From: Hofstenia miamia
Lineage: Eukaryota > Xenacoelomorpha > Acoela
NCBI GenBank assembly: GCA_004352715.1
Contig: SCFE01000047.1
Span: forward strand, 1,490,092-1,554,091
Direction of reading: 5' to 3'
Length of the DNA: 64,000 nucleotides
Position 1 is the first letter of the stretch. Each line of letters begins with the position of its first letter. Shown here in pieces: positions 1 to 10,800 of this stretch. Both the position numbers and the translations under genes were made by a program. The notes under the pieces were generated by a model, which saw only the letters and a program-made list of their open reading frames with translations, did not search any database and was not told the origin of the DNA.

Positions 1-1790
1 TTTATCATGTAATGTACAGCTCCGGTCAAAAAATGAGAAAGAAATTTGAAATACAAAAAGCCTTCAACGGCAGTACACAAGCATTCACCTCAATAAAGTG
101 CCATGCTCTTGGCGATCACCCACAATAAACAACAGTGCCCTTAAACACACCAGAGGGGGAAAGGTACCTTATTAATTTTCACAAAACATGTCTCATTAAG
201 ATGCGAGAAACATTCTGCAATATCTTTGTGTACTGCGCATTTTCAAAGGCAGGAATAAAACAACAATCAAAAAGTTCCCCTATTGACATAAAAACAAAAA
301 GACGACCGGGCTAGCGTCTGTGAAACATGGTCGTTACAAGGAATTTTCAGAACTGTTTCATAATCAATGAGTTCATATTCCAACTGGATAGAAACAACAT
401 TTCTCATTGGTCTATGACAGCCATCTTCAAAATTTTCCCAAAAATACATAGTTTAGTGTGCTTTGAGCTATAAAGGTTTTACCTGAAAATTGTAGAAGGA
501 GGTATTCTAGACAGTTCAAAGTATACTGATATTTTAGCAGAGTTTATTCCCATTAGCGGATTGAATGGATTTTTCAGTTAGTTGGGGCGACCCCCATACT
601 TCAAGACAGACCCAAAATTTCTTCTAAGAGAAAAATTTCCAAATTTTGCATTGGCTTGCCAACTCACCTATAGAAAATGTTGTGAAAAAAGAAATCGAAA
701 AATATGCAAAAACTGAAGCAATATTTGCTGGAGTCCAATGAATAAATTAATCCGAGAATGCAGAAGAATTTTATGGACTCAATTAAGGAGAGATTTTTGG
801 AATGTGTTTGCTCCGGTGGCGATGTTGTCTAATTTTCTTTTACATAAACTTATAGAAAACCTAATTTGCCATTGATTGATATAAATTTTGTTATTGTGCG
901 TGTTTTTGGTGCTGAGAGATTGAAAAAAAATTTTTACCGGACCTATATATTGAGTAAACATTATATAAATTAAGTTTGTGTCACCCCCGCCATTGCCTAT
1001 TGTGACATCCACACATTTTGATATTTGTCAATCCGGGTTAGGGTTAGGGACAAAAAATATAATAAATCATAAAAAATTAATTTGACAATTATTGTGGTAT
1101 ATGATTAATACGATCTTTTCACTCTAAAACAATAATTCTTTAATTACGGCATGAAAGCTTCAATTATTCGCAAAAGTTTATCTATGATAACGAGGATGAT
1201 CCTGTTGAAGATTCCGGATTTATGGTTTTGTAGTGATATTTAAAGAAGTTTTTCCAGAATATGCTTATGACGCACATGAAACTAGTGCAAAATACAATAT
1301 CTGTTTCTTCCGCTTTTTAGTAGACCCAGAGTTAGACATTGGCTAAAAATTTAGGCTCAAGTGTGGCCAGTTTTTATTATGCTAATTCTGCTTATTTTAA
1401 GCCCATTCCTATGATACATTCTAAACAATTTTACAACTTTTCAATTTTTAGACCAAAATTGAGTATGTTGGAAATTTGTAATAAAATCTATACACTGAAA
1501 TTGCAATTACTAATTTGACTGTTAGAAAAGTCTACGGATGCTAAAGCAAAATTTCCAAGGCAAAATTTTATTTTTCAACATTTTGTTTATAGCATTCATT
1601 GCATGTTGGTGAACTTGTGTGCACTGTTGTGTAATTTTCCGTTTTTTTTAAAAATCGGCTATTTTTCGGAGTGCCTTTTACAATTCTTTTGCCCAAACCT
1701 GGTCTATCTCTGAGTAGACCCACCTTCAAATATGCCCGCAATGGCTTGTTTGTTTTCCATTACCAGGCATGCGTAAAGTAGCCTACATAC
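1..1790. other. Noncoding AT-rich stretch
   Basis: I see no convincing exon, RNA gene or transposon protein here. The interval lies 5' of the first recognised exon of the plus-strand CUB-like gene, whose exon at 2515 needs one base from an earlier exon, so this is probably intron of that gene with its 5' exons outside the window or unrecognised. A short telomere-like GGGTTAGGGTTAGGG at about 1035 is too short to mean anything. Confidence 0.5.
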
Positions 1791-1798
1791 TATACTAT

Positions 1799-2009
1799 CA
1801 GGGGCGTACGCAGGATTTTCTGACGGGGGCATCTTAGTCATGATCAAGTGAGTGAATTTTTTTGAAAATAGACCCTAAACATGCATTTCATTACCTTAGT
1901 TTTTAAATTTTTTAAATATTTTGCTAAGAATTTTTTGAATAAACGAAGCAAGATTAATTTTGAAAACCTGACTGGCGGACAACCATGTCCTCCCTTGCAT
2001 GCGCCACTG
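1799..2009. mobile_element. Non-autonomous hAT element (MITE), 211 bp
   Basis: The left end reads CAGGGGCGTACGCAGG and the reverse complement of the right end reads CAGTGGCGCATGCAAGG, so the ends form imperfect terminal inverted repeats of hAT type. The flanking 8-mers are tatactat (1791-1798) and catactac (2010-2017), identical at six of eight positions, as expected of an aged 8-bp target duplication. There is no coding capacity. Its ends resemble those of the elements at 23809 and 32640. Confidence 0.7.
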
Positions 2010-2017
2010 CATACTAC

Positions 2018-2514
2018 GCAAAATCACAAAAAATGAATGATAACACAAATTTATTCCAGTTGAATTGTGATGGTAAGCTATTCTACTAAGGTCTGATTGT
2101 AGGTAAGTGAACAATTTTATTACGATATTTACAATTGGATTTACCAATGCACGAACTTTTAGTTGCATTAGTAGTTGGATTGCATTGCAAATAAAATGCA
2201 AAACAAATAAAATTCCCAGTAAAATTCTATAGAAAGTTATCATGTTTTTCATGGTTTAGCATGTAAAATTTATCTATCATGTTTTTTAACGACATGTGTA
2301 TTTCCATGATTTTTATTTCATGCTTTATCATGTTGATTATCATGTCATGTTACAACCCTAGTATATCTGCATCTTGTGTATTATTGTATATTTGAAACTG
2401 AAATTTCTATAATGCATGAATTTTAGCAAATTAATATTGTTTGAAATGAAAAATTCAGATTTTCTCGAATTTTATTCATTCTTGTATAGAATGTGTACAT
2501 GAATATATATTTAG
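2018..2514. other. Intronic sequence rich in ATCATG words
   Basis: No gene is visible. Between about 2226 and 2350 the word atcatg or its close variants recur many times (tatcatg, ttcatg, ccatg, gtcatg), giving a degenerate short-period repeat. The stretch ends at the splice acceptor ATATATTTAG before exon 2515. Confidence 0.4.
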
Positions 2515-2876
2515 GCATTCAGCCAAGTGGAGCCTTCATTAAGATTACTAACAGACTATCATTCGGAAAGGAATCGATTAGTCGCTGCCAGTGTTGTGTC
2601 ACACAAAGAACAGAAGCTTTTATTCATGCTCCAATTTCGCCTGGGAAGCCTAATTTTTGCAGTCAACGCAATCGTAACTTCAAAGTTACGAATTATTTAG
2701 AAAATATGTTGGATTTAAGCATAAGAATCAGTGAAATCGGTGCTTTTGGTCGGAATCTTCTTCCTTCATTTATAGAACTATATGGACCTACAAGTTTTGA
2801 TCTACATTCGATATTTTTTTACATTGTGTATGATGAATTTCAATCCAATAGAGGGCATTCTGAATTTTGTTTTAAG
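2515..2876 (+). CDS. CUB-like gene exon: first CUB-like domain
   Basis: Acceptor ATATATTTAG, donor AAG|GTATCC. The exon begins with two bases of a split codon and ends in phase 0. It has a CQCC cluster, a second cysteine after SPGKPNF and a terminal strand FFYIVYDEF then GHSEFCFK, the layout of a CUB C-terminal half. Confidence 0.65.
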
Positions 2877-5800
2877 GTATCCGATCATTTCTGAAATACA
2901 TTAATTTACTTTACATTTGATGCAAGTGTTTTACTATGGTAACTTTTGATGATATTGAGTACGTACAAATTATAAATTTTTAAAATTTCAATGAACAGTC
3001 AGATTATTGGGGTTCCATTGCAGTAACTTGCATCGACCATGATCTGTAAATCTCAAATTATTATGTATGTCTACATATATAACAGAATCAAAGACTTCGT
3101 TTTCCTGATAGACTCAAAAGTAGGTGTGTAAGTGGTTCAAATTCTATTGGATTCAATGTAAAAATAGATAGATTCAAAGAATATATAGAATTTTTGATGT
3201 ACTTTCTAATAGTTAACTAAGACACATTTAGGAATATACAATACCCCTATACTCAAACGTTAAGCATAAACGTAGTCATGATGGTTTTTTTGTAATTGCT
3301 GAAATTGGATTTGAAGGAGATGAGACTATGTACTTCCAGTCACCGAACGCTTCAACGGTTGGAATTTCTCTTGTTAAAGGACCTTACTTTTCTTCCGCAG
3401 CTTCCTTAACTTGCCAGAGCCAGCTAATGCCACGCAATTTGAACATTATTGATGCCATTGTGTTCAATTCACGAGACAATAGAACAGCAGATCCAATCAT
3501 TAATCTACTGACGCCAAATTCATTCATTTTAAACGAAACCAAAACGTAAGTTTCAACGCTTAATTATTAACTATTCTGTTAGTTAAACAAAAAATTATAA
3601 TTTTGAATATCAGGCATTTCAAAAAATTGTATTTAGTTCTGATATACACAAAGAACAAGTCGATGTATTTAAAGTCGATTTTCTGTACTCCTTAAGCAGT
3701 TGTTCTCGTTTTCATCTACCTCGCAGCAATGGTGGCTTTATCGCTACTTATGCATCTCCAGGGCATCCTAACATCTGTCCAAACTCAAAGTTTACAAAGC
3801 GATTTGAATTCATGGTCACTGGTGTGGTATGTTGGTTTATGAACAATAGTGTTCTGGATGTTCGATATCTTTCCCATATAACAGAAATCGTGGTCTCAGG
3901 TGCTCAAGCCCATTGTCAAAATTGCATCATTACAGCAAAACATTTAATTGGTAAAATTTATCTTCATAATTTACTTCTTAGGTGTTTATAATGCCACAGA
4001 TTCACTACTTATATAAATGCATTCCCACACCATAGATTAGCATATTGGAAGGGGCTCAAATGAGCTCAAATTATTAAATTTATTAATATTCGTCTACCTT
4101 ATTCACTTCCATGTTGATTTAAACATTATTGATTTTTATTGACAATTTATGATAGAAATATTTCTTGTAGGAGAAGGTGTAGCATTGCAAATCTTTTACC
4201 GCAATGAGTTAATCAAAGCTTTTCTGTTTTGATATTATTAAATGACAATATAATCATCAATCAATTATTAACATTTGTACAGTGAGATTCAAAAGCTAAG
4301 CGTGAGTTAAAGTTTAATCACATATATTGTGACGAGGTCGAGTCAACCATAGAAAAATGGCATCATCCTTTATTCTAAAATCATCAGTTCATGTTAATTT
4401 AATGATATTATTCACAATATAGAAAATTTGTGTGAGCCTATTTTAATTAAAACCGCATTTAAATCAAAATCATTTAGATCGCATTGCTTAAAGGAGCATG
4501 GTTTAAAACAATTGAATACCACTAATGTAATTATATAAATGACTGAACACGGAGCATAATTTTTATTAATTTCAAATATTTGGTGTTTTACTTTATATAT
4601 AAGAATTATTAAGCTGCACAGCTATTTTTTGATTTCTTGAATAATTTTTTTGAAAATTGGAAAACTAAAAAATATCGAAGCTTATTTAAAAAGTGTAAGG
4701 AAAGCTTTTCAACAAAGGCATATTTAGGAAAGAGCTTGACTTGTCATAAAAACAACATCGTAATATATTCTGCAAACTTCATTGGCGCATTTGAAGAAAA
4801 TGTCCAGCTCATGTTCTTGGCATATGACGAGTTCGTGAGATCAATCGAGTGGGTGGAATTTGATGGAAAGCAATACTCTGTAGCAAGATGTTCTTCGCAT
4901 TGTACTGAAAATCTATACAGAGACGAATTTTCAAAACTGCAATATCAATGTAAGTATGCACATAGTAGAATAAGATGAAAAATCTTGGCATTTTAGAAAT
5001 TTAATGCTGCTAGGGCTAGGCTGAAAATCAACAACTAACGTAGAACGTATTTGCTATAGTGAAAATTTTAGAATGCAATATTCTCCGCTTTTATCAATAT
5101 TTGACGGATGATGTACACGTAAATGCGTTGTGTACTATAAATCATAATCTATACTTGATAGTACGTACCAATATGAGATATTTCACAGCAGATGTGAACA
5201 CTGTGTCACCTATGTGAAAATTGTGGGATGGTGCCATATGTCATTATGTACTATATAATAGCTACCATAGTGGTATTATGTACGGCAATATGAAAAAAAT
5301 GCTCATATTTCTTGTTCCATATACAAAATCTACATTCGGTTTCAAAAAAATTTTTAACTTATCTATGATGTCATATCTTATATCTTATTTATTTTACAGT
5401 GTTTTGAACAAATGAAGCAACTATATAGTAAGCAGTTTCAGTAGATTGCAACAAAATAAAAGATGGACTTGCTGACCATTTTTAATGTTTGCACCTAACA
5501 AGGCCTGTAGTTTTGGAACAAACAAAAAATGATTGGTTCATATTAAAATGTTTTCTGAATGTTTCTGCAGTCAAATTCACTGCTTGGGATATCAATACAA
5601 TTTACAATGTTAAACAAAAGTGCTTGTTTTTAGCCTGATTAACTTTTTGCAGATTGCAATTTGATATTAATATAGCTCAATATTAGAAATAACTTTATTA
5701 AATTGCTATTTCCCACGTAACCTAAGTGAATTTTAACATCATTCATCATATTTTACATAATGGCCATTAGGGCAATAATATATGGATGAAATTTAAAAAT

Positions 5801-7404
5801 AGCAATTGTGGATGGCTAACAAATTTCGCCTTGCCAATATATGGTCATAGGGCCTGCTATGCGAAATATTGAATTTATATAATATTGCAGTGATGGTAAA
5901 GTGTTAGTAAGTATCCGGGAAATTCGATGCATTCCAATAAAATCAAAATAATTGAGAAGCAGAATTAGTTGGGTTGCGCAATATCGAGTAAATGAAAAAG
6001 CCAATGTGGCTGTCCTGAAAAAAGTGCCTACAATGTAACACTTCTTAGTTTTTTAATTTTTTAACTGCTAATTAGTTGCCTACTCTATTTTAGATATTCT
6101 CATTTTCTTACTAAGCTTCATCGGCTTAATTTCTGCAATTGCAATTCTTTTGGTTACCTCATTCATCTACTTCAAACTTAAGAATAAAATCACTAAAGCG
6201 TAAGTCATTTTGCATTACAAGTCAAGTAATTTATCTACCAAATAATTAAAAAAATTTTCGTGCCATGTGGGGCCCTATTGATTCTATGTCAAAAAGTTTC
6301 CCACTATAAAATTCACAAAATATTAATCAAATTAAAATTTTTTATAATATCATCGGTAAATTTAGTTTGTATTTATATTCATCTTTTTTGTCTAAGCTTG
6401 GTTTGTTTAATTCTATATAAATTTACTCCATAATGCTTAGTTGAAAATTATCAATTGCGTTGGATAAAATTTTATATGTAAATTTCATATCACAATTCTT
6501 TTGGTGATCAGAGATGGTCGATTGATTTTTGTGTTCTATAATTCTGATATCTTTCCAATGTATTGCGCACCACAGTTGCAAATAATTTCATATACTACTT
6601 TGGAAAGGTTTTCAATCTTTGTTTCTGTCTTTGGTATTATTAGATGTCTTATTTTATTGGGCTTAAGTATAAATCCTATCTCTAAAAATGATGGAGTGAT
6701 TCTTTTCAGATATTTCTGTAATTTAATTGATTGTATTCTTTGATATTCAATATTAAAAATGTAATTGTATAAATAATCACTTTGTTTTTAGTTTCTTGAG
6801 TTTGTAGTAAGGCCTCTAGTTTTTCTTTTATAATTCTATTGACTATATACAGTAGTGATCAAAAGTTTTCGGACACCTAACTGAACAAATTCTTTTTGCA
6901 GTGATGAGCACTATAGCTTCGATTTTTGCAATTGGGTTAACTTTAGCACTGTGAATTCAAATTTCTCCTCAATTTAATTTTCATCCCATGCGCCTGTAAA
7001 GGGCCCCGTAAAACTGTTAGTAAATATGAATGGTATGTAAAATATAACCCAAAAATCGTATTCAGCATGAAAGACTGCTCATGGAGATGCAAATTTCAAC
7101 ATCGTAATGGAATTTGCACAAGATTTGATAACCAATATTTTAGAAACTTCTGAATAAATTCTTACAAACAATTGTGAATATTTTTCATGCTGAATTTAAA
7201 CAATTAACTAGCTGAAGTCTATTATTTAAGTAATTAAAATTCCATAGGTAATTCAATAATTGTTGTAGTTGCAACCTTTTATGTGCGTTTAGGCAATGTG
7301 GATATCAACTGCAAATGAATGAATACAGTATCCCAGACTTTCAATCAATACCGAAAGTTTTTACAATTGAAAGCATCGCAAATGAAGAAGCTAATCCACT
7401 TTAA
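2515..7404 (+). CDS. CUB-like single-pass membrane protein gene, 3' part
   Basis: Six exons read through without a stop: 2515-2876, 3232-3545, 3637-3950, 4728-4949, 6094-6199 and 7294-7404, about 475 codons. Every junction has an AG acceptor and GT donor, and the phases at all five introns agree (0, 2, 1, 1, 2), which is strong evidence for a real gene. The product looks like a type I surface protein: two extracellular CUB-like modules (exons 1-2 and exons 3-4), one hydrophobic membrane segment (exon 5) and a short tail ending EEANPL. The CUB assignment rests on cysteine spacing, a GGFIATYASPGHPN motif resembling the CUB 'GxIxSPxYP' start, and aromatic-hydrophobic strands ending in FLAYDEF; it is a family resemblance, not proof. 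The start is not in view. A poly(A) signal follows at 7508. Confidence 0.7.
3232..3545 (+). CDS. CUB-like gene exon: linker
   Basis: Acceptor CACATTTAG, donor AAAAC|GTAAG. Continues the previous exon in phase 0 and leaves two bases. It contains potential N-glycosylation sites (NAS, NRT, NET). I do not recognise a domain in it beyond the end of the first CUB-like module. Confidence 0.6.
3637..3950 (+). CDS. CUB-like gene exon: start of second CUB-like domain
   Basis: Acceptor GTATTTAG, donor TTG|GTAAAA. Two bases carried in, one carried out. The motif CSRF..GGFIATYASPGHPNIC is the clearest CUB-like signature in the gene, followed by RFEFMVTG, as in the strand after the first CUB cysteine pair. 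Confidence 0.65.
4728..4949 (+). CDS. CUB-like gene exon: end of second CUB-like domain
   Basis: Acceptor ATATTTAG, donor ATCAAT|GTAAGT. The carried g plus ga restores a glycine codon. It encodes VQLMFLAYDEF, a typical closing strand, and a CSSHC pair before the membrane segment. A longer reading frame upstream to 4637 lacks an acceptor and is not used. Confidence 0.65.
6094..6199 (+). CDS. CUB-like gene exon: transmembrane helix
   Basis: Acceptor CTATTTTAG, donor AAAGC|GTAAGT. It encodes about 25 hydrophobic residues (LIFLLSFIGLISAIAILLV) followed by the basic KLKNKITK stop-transfer, so the N-terminal part should be outside the cell. One base is carried in from the previous exon and two are carried out, both in agreement. 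Confidence 0.75.
6536..6745 (-). pseudogene. Penelope-like retroelement fragment (linker and start of GIY-YIG region)
   Basis: Read on the minus strand from about 6740 down, the frame gives KVVYEIICNCGAQYIGK, then a stop at 6536-6538. This matches the Penelope-like element pattern of a v-Y-x-I-x-C-x-x-C-x-x-x-YIG core at the start of the C-terminal GIY-YIG endonuclease. It lies in the last intron of the CUB-like gene on the opposite strand. Sequence at about 6830-6848 (attctattgactatata) also resembles 33880-33900, which belongs to another Penelope-like copy. Truncated and inactive. Confidence 0.6.
6850..6885. mobile_element. Tc1-type terminal repeat remnant
   Basis: After a TA dinucleotide the sequence reads CAGTAGTGATCAAAAG and then TTTTCGGACACC, the classic form of a Tc1 terminal inverted repeat. 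I did not find its partner end in the window, so this is a lone end. Confidence 0.5.
7294..7404 (+). CDS. CUB-like gene last exon: cytoplasmic tail
   Basis: Acceptor GTGCGTTTAG. The carried gc plus g gives alanine, then 36 residues to a TAA at 7402-7404. The short tail has tyrosines (CGYQL, NEYSI) but no recognised signalling domain. Confidence 0.7.
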   Translation, partial: QCGYQLQMNEYSIPDFQSIPKVFTIESIANEEANPL

Positions 7405-7507
7405 CTCCTCAATTAGATATTTAGTGTTAAAAATGTATTATTAGCCATTTTTATGTAATTTTTGATAAACTGAAGATAATTTTACATTTGAATGATTTTC
7501 CGTTGTA

Positions 7508-7513
7508 AATAAA
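7508..7513 (+). promoter_or_regulatory. Poly(A) signal of the CUB-like gene
   Basis: AATAAA about 100 bases after the stop codon at 7404. Confidence 0.55.
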
Positions 7514-7553
7514 ATTTTAAAAAGATCACAATTATTTTACCTTAAATATATTA

Positions 7554-7559
7554 TTTAAT
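7554..7559 (-). promoter_or_regulatory. Candidate poly(A) signal of the MoaC gene
   Basis: The minus strand reads ATTAAA about 90 bases past the MoaC stop. If used, the two tail-to-tail genes would have 3' ends that nearly meet or overlap. Confidence 0.3.
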
Positions 7560-7649
7560 ATATAAAATTTCCTGTTTTTTACAATATAAATCTACAAAAC
7601 ATTTTAAAATGAAATATTAGGATACACCAGCACCATTTATAGAGAACAA

Positions 7650-7836
7650 TTACAGTTTATAATCTGATTTGCCGCCATCTTTATGAACTAGACGAATATC
7701 TTGAATAACAGCATCATGACCTAGAGCTTTGGTCATGTCATATACAGTGAGTGCCGCAACTGAGACTGCCGTGAGTGCCTCCATTTCAACGCCAGTTTTC
7801 TGTTCGGCTTTTACGAAAGACTGGAGTAAAACTAAC
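7650..7836 (-). CDS. MOCS1: MoaC exon, C-terminal end
   Basis: Acceptor TTTATTTCAG. It encodes [17 protein letters not shown] then TVYDMTKA and ends [10 protein letters not shown] with a TAA at 7650-7652. [12 protein letters not shown] is the most conserved MoaC motif and contains the active-site region. One base completes a split codon from the missing upstream exon. Confidence 0.85.
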
Positions 7837-10800
7837 CTGAAATAAACCACCAAAATGCAAGAAACTAATATAAAAACCAAGACTAGCATTACACAGGTAA
7901 ATATCTAAACATGAATCGCAAATGCATAAACCTGCGAGAAGAAATTAAATTTAGTAATACAACGTACAGTTAATGGTTGATAATAATCTGGCAGTGTATG
8001 ACGTATATATAAGAAATATACGATAATTTCGGCAATTAATAGTAATATACGATAATATACGAGACCAGACCAAGAATGTCGTATATAAACGACACTCGGT
8101 AAGATGTGAATGTGATTACATATTTCCGAGATGAGATAATCGGCGTGTGCGTGTCCGCAGCGTGTCACAATGCTGACATGTTAAAGGATTTGGTCATAAC
8201 GATTTGTAATTGATATCAACCAATGAGAGATCGTATTTGTCCATCAGCGCCACGCCACGGACACGCACACGCTAAATTGCATAAAGGCACGTGTTATTCA
8301 AAGTTTGTTTATCTTGCAGTCATGGTGGTCAAGTACGATGTATTTTATAAACTTCCGACAACAGTTAAGGTGGATGCTGATTGTACTGCAACATGTTATG
8401 TTAAATAATTTCGGCAATTAATAGTAATATACGATAATATACGAGACCAGACCAAGAATGTCGTATATATAAACGACACTCGGTAAGATGTGAATGTGAT
8501 TACATATTTCCGAGATGAGATAATCGGCGTGTGCGTGTCCGCAGCGTGTCGCAATGCTGACATGTTTAAGGATTTGCTCATAACGATTTGTAATTGATAT
8601 CAACCAATGAGAGATCCTATTTGTCCATCACGCACACGCTAAATTGCATAAAGGCACGTGTTATTCAAAGTGTTTATCTTGCAGTCATATGGTGGTCAAG
8701 TACGATGTATTTTATAAACTTCCGACAACAGTTAAGGTGGATGCTGATTGTACTGCAACATGTTATGCGTGTAAGGGAAAATTGAAGTAAATTTTATTCG
8801 AAATGCAACTTATTACGGCATTTACAAACAAAGCATTCGATTGCACTGGATAAGCACCTAGTAGAGGTTCAGCCGAAGAATACACAGACCACATCTCTGG
8901 TTTTTGCTGGTGGCAGCTTAACTGTCACGCCGACTGTTTTTAAAAATCAAGATGTGGTAACTACGTCCATCGTAAAGAACCTTATTTTCGGTGAGTGTTT
9001 GCCTATTACCATAGTTGAAAATGCCCACGTCCGAAAATTCATGTACGATGTGCAACCCAAATATCTGCTATCAAACAGTAATGGAAAAGCTAGACGTCTT
9101 ATTTCGCCAGGCAACGCATGCCCTTCAAAGCGATTTAACTGATCTGAAATTTCGGCCAAGTATAACCGTCGACATGTGGACAACTCGTACTAATATGTGC
9201 ATGATGGGTGTCACTGTTCACTACATCAAGGCAAGCAATGGTACGTGCGAACTGAAAAATATGCTGCTTGGGTGTGTCGAGTTTCCACCTCCCCATACTG
9301 GTGAAAATATCAAAATTACACTAAAGGAGCTGGCCAAAGAACGAAAGCTACCCGGTTACTTTAAAGTTATTACTGACACTGCCTCAAACGTTAAAGCAGC
9401 ATTTAAAACTACGCTCTTCGATCACGCGAGCAACGAAGTGTCTGCCGATGAAGCTTCTGCCGACGAGATGGCCCAATGTGAATGCGACGCATGTAAGGTC
9501 GACCACGGGTTTAAGATGGGCTCATGGAATTGATGCTTGGAGCACATATTACAATTGGCAACCAAGGACGGGCTGAAGGAATTGAGGCTTTACGCAGATT
9601 GCACAAAAGCTCTGACTAAAGTAAAAGCCATCACTAAGTATCAGAACCAGTCAACACAGACTGCACCCAACGATACAAGATGGGATTCAGAGTTTAGAAT
9701 GGTGAAATACGTATGCGTTCCTGAAAACGTCGAAGATATCAACGATGCTCTAGAGAACACTAACCATGCAGATTTGAAACTATCAGGCCGTCATTTGAAC
9801 TATTTAAGTGATATCTGCGCTGTGTTGGAATTCATTTTAGATGCGACTGAACAGTTTCAGGCTGAGAAGTACCTACTTTTCACCGGCTTATACCCATACT
9901 CCAAGCACTAGAACTTGCCTTAACAACTACAACTTGCAGTACCAGTGCTGCAAATGCCCTTAAAGAANTGATATCAACCAATGAGAGATCGTATTTGTCC
10001 ATCAGCGCCACAGACACGCACACGCTAAATTGCATAAATCCACGTGTTATTCTAAGTTTGTTTATCTTGCAGTCATGGTGGTCAATTACGATATATTTTA
10101 TAAACTTCCGACAACAGTTAAGGTNTACAACTTGCAGTACCAGTGCTGCAAATGCCCTTAAAGAAACATTATATACTGCACTCAAGAAGAGATTTAAGTT
10201 CGTGCTGGATGATGAGACTGTCATCATGGCTGCTGTGTTATCGCCGGAAATAAAGCTTTCTTTCACCGACACCTCGCATGATTTCTTCAGTTTCAGTAAG
10301 AACAATGTTACGAGTGTCGTACGAGAGTATGTGGAAAATCATCCATCAGTAACAGCGAGGCCAGTAGCTAAAGCCACGACCGCAGTTGATGATGATCCTC
10401 CTGCTAAGAAGGGTAAACTTATGGAATTTTCACTCTTTGCCGACCATCTGCCACCAAGTGCAAATTCTATTAAAATGGACCCCTTGCATATTTGGGCATT
10501 GCAATGGGATACTGCGCCAGAAATGACAATAATCGCACTGGAAGTTGTCGGTTCCGGTGAGCTCGGCACCAGTGGAGAGATTATTTTCAAAATGCGCGCG
10601 AACATTGGGTCAAATGCGGCTGCGAATGAAGGCAACAACTCTTGACAAACTCATGATGATAAACTACAATTTGTAACTTTTGAAATTCAGTAATTTTGTT
10701 TAAGATTTTTTCTACATAGCCGCCGCGGTAAAAAAAATTGGCTAAAATATACGAAAGTGATATACGACTTCGGTAAATATAAGAATCGTAATATACGAAA

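Noticed and set aside
1035-1049. GGGTTAGGGTTAGGG telomere-like repeat
   Set aside because: Only two and a half units; expected by chance or decay and not informative on telomere type.
9880-10305. Minus-strand frames opposite the hAT transposase (also 16362-16589)
   Set aside because: Shadows of the transposase coding strand without any domain.
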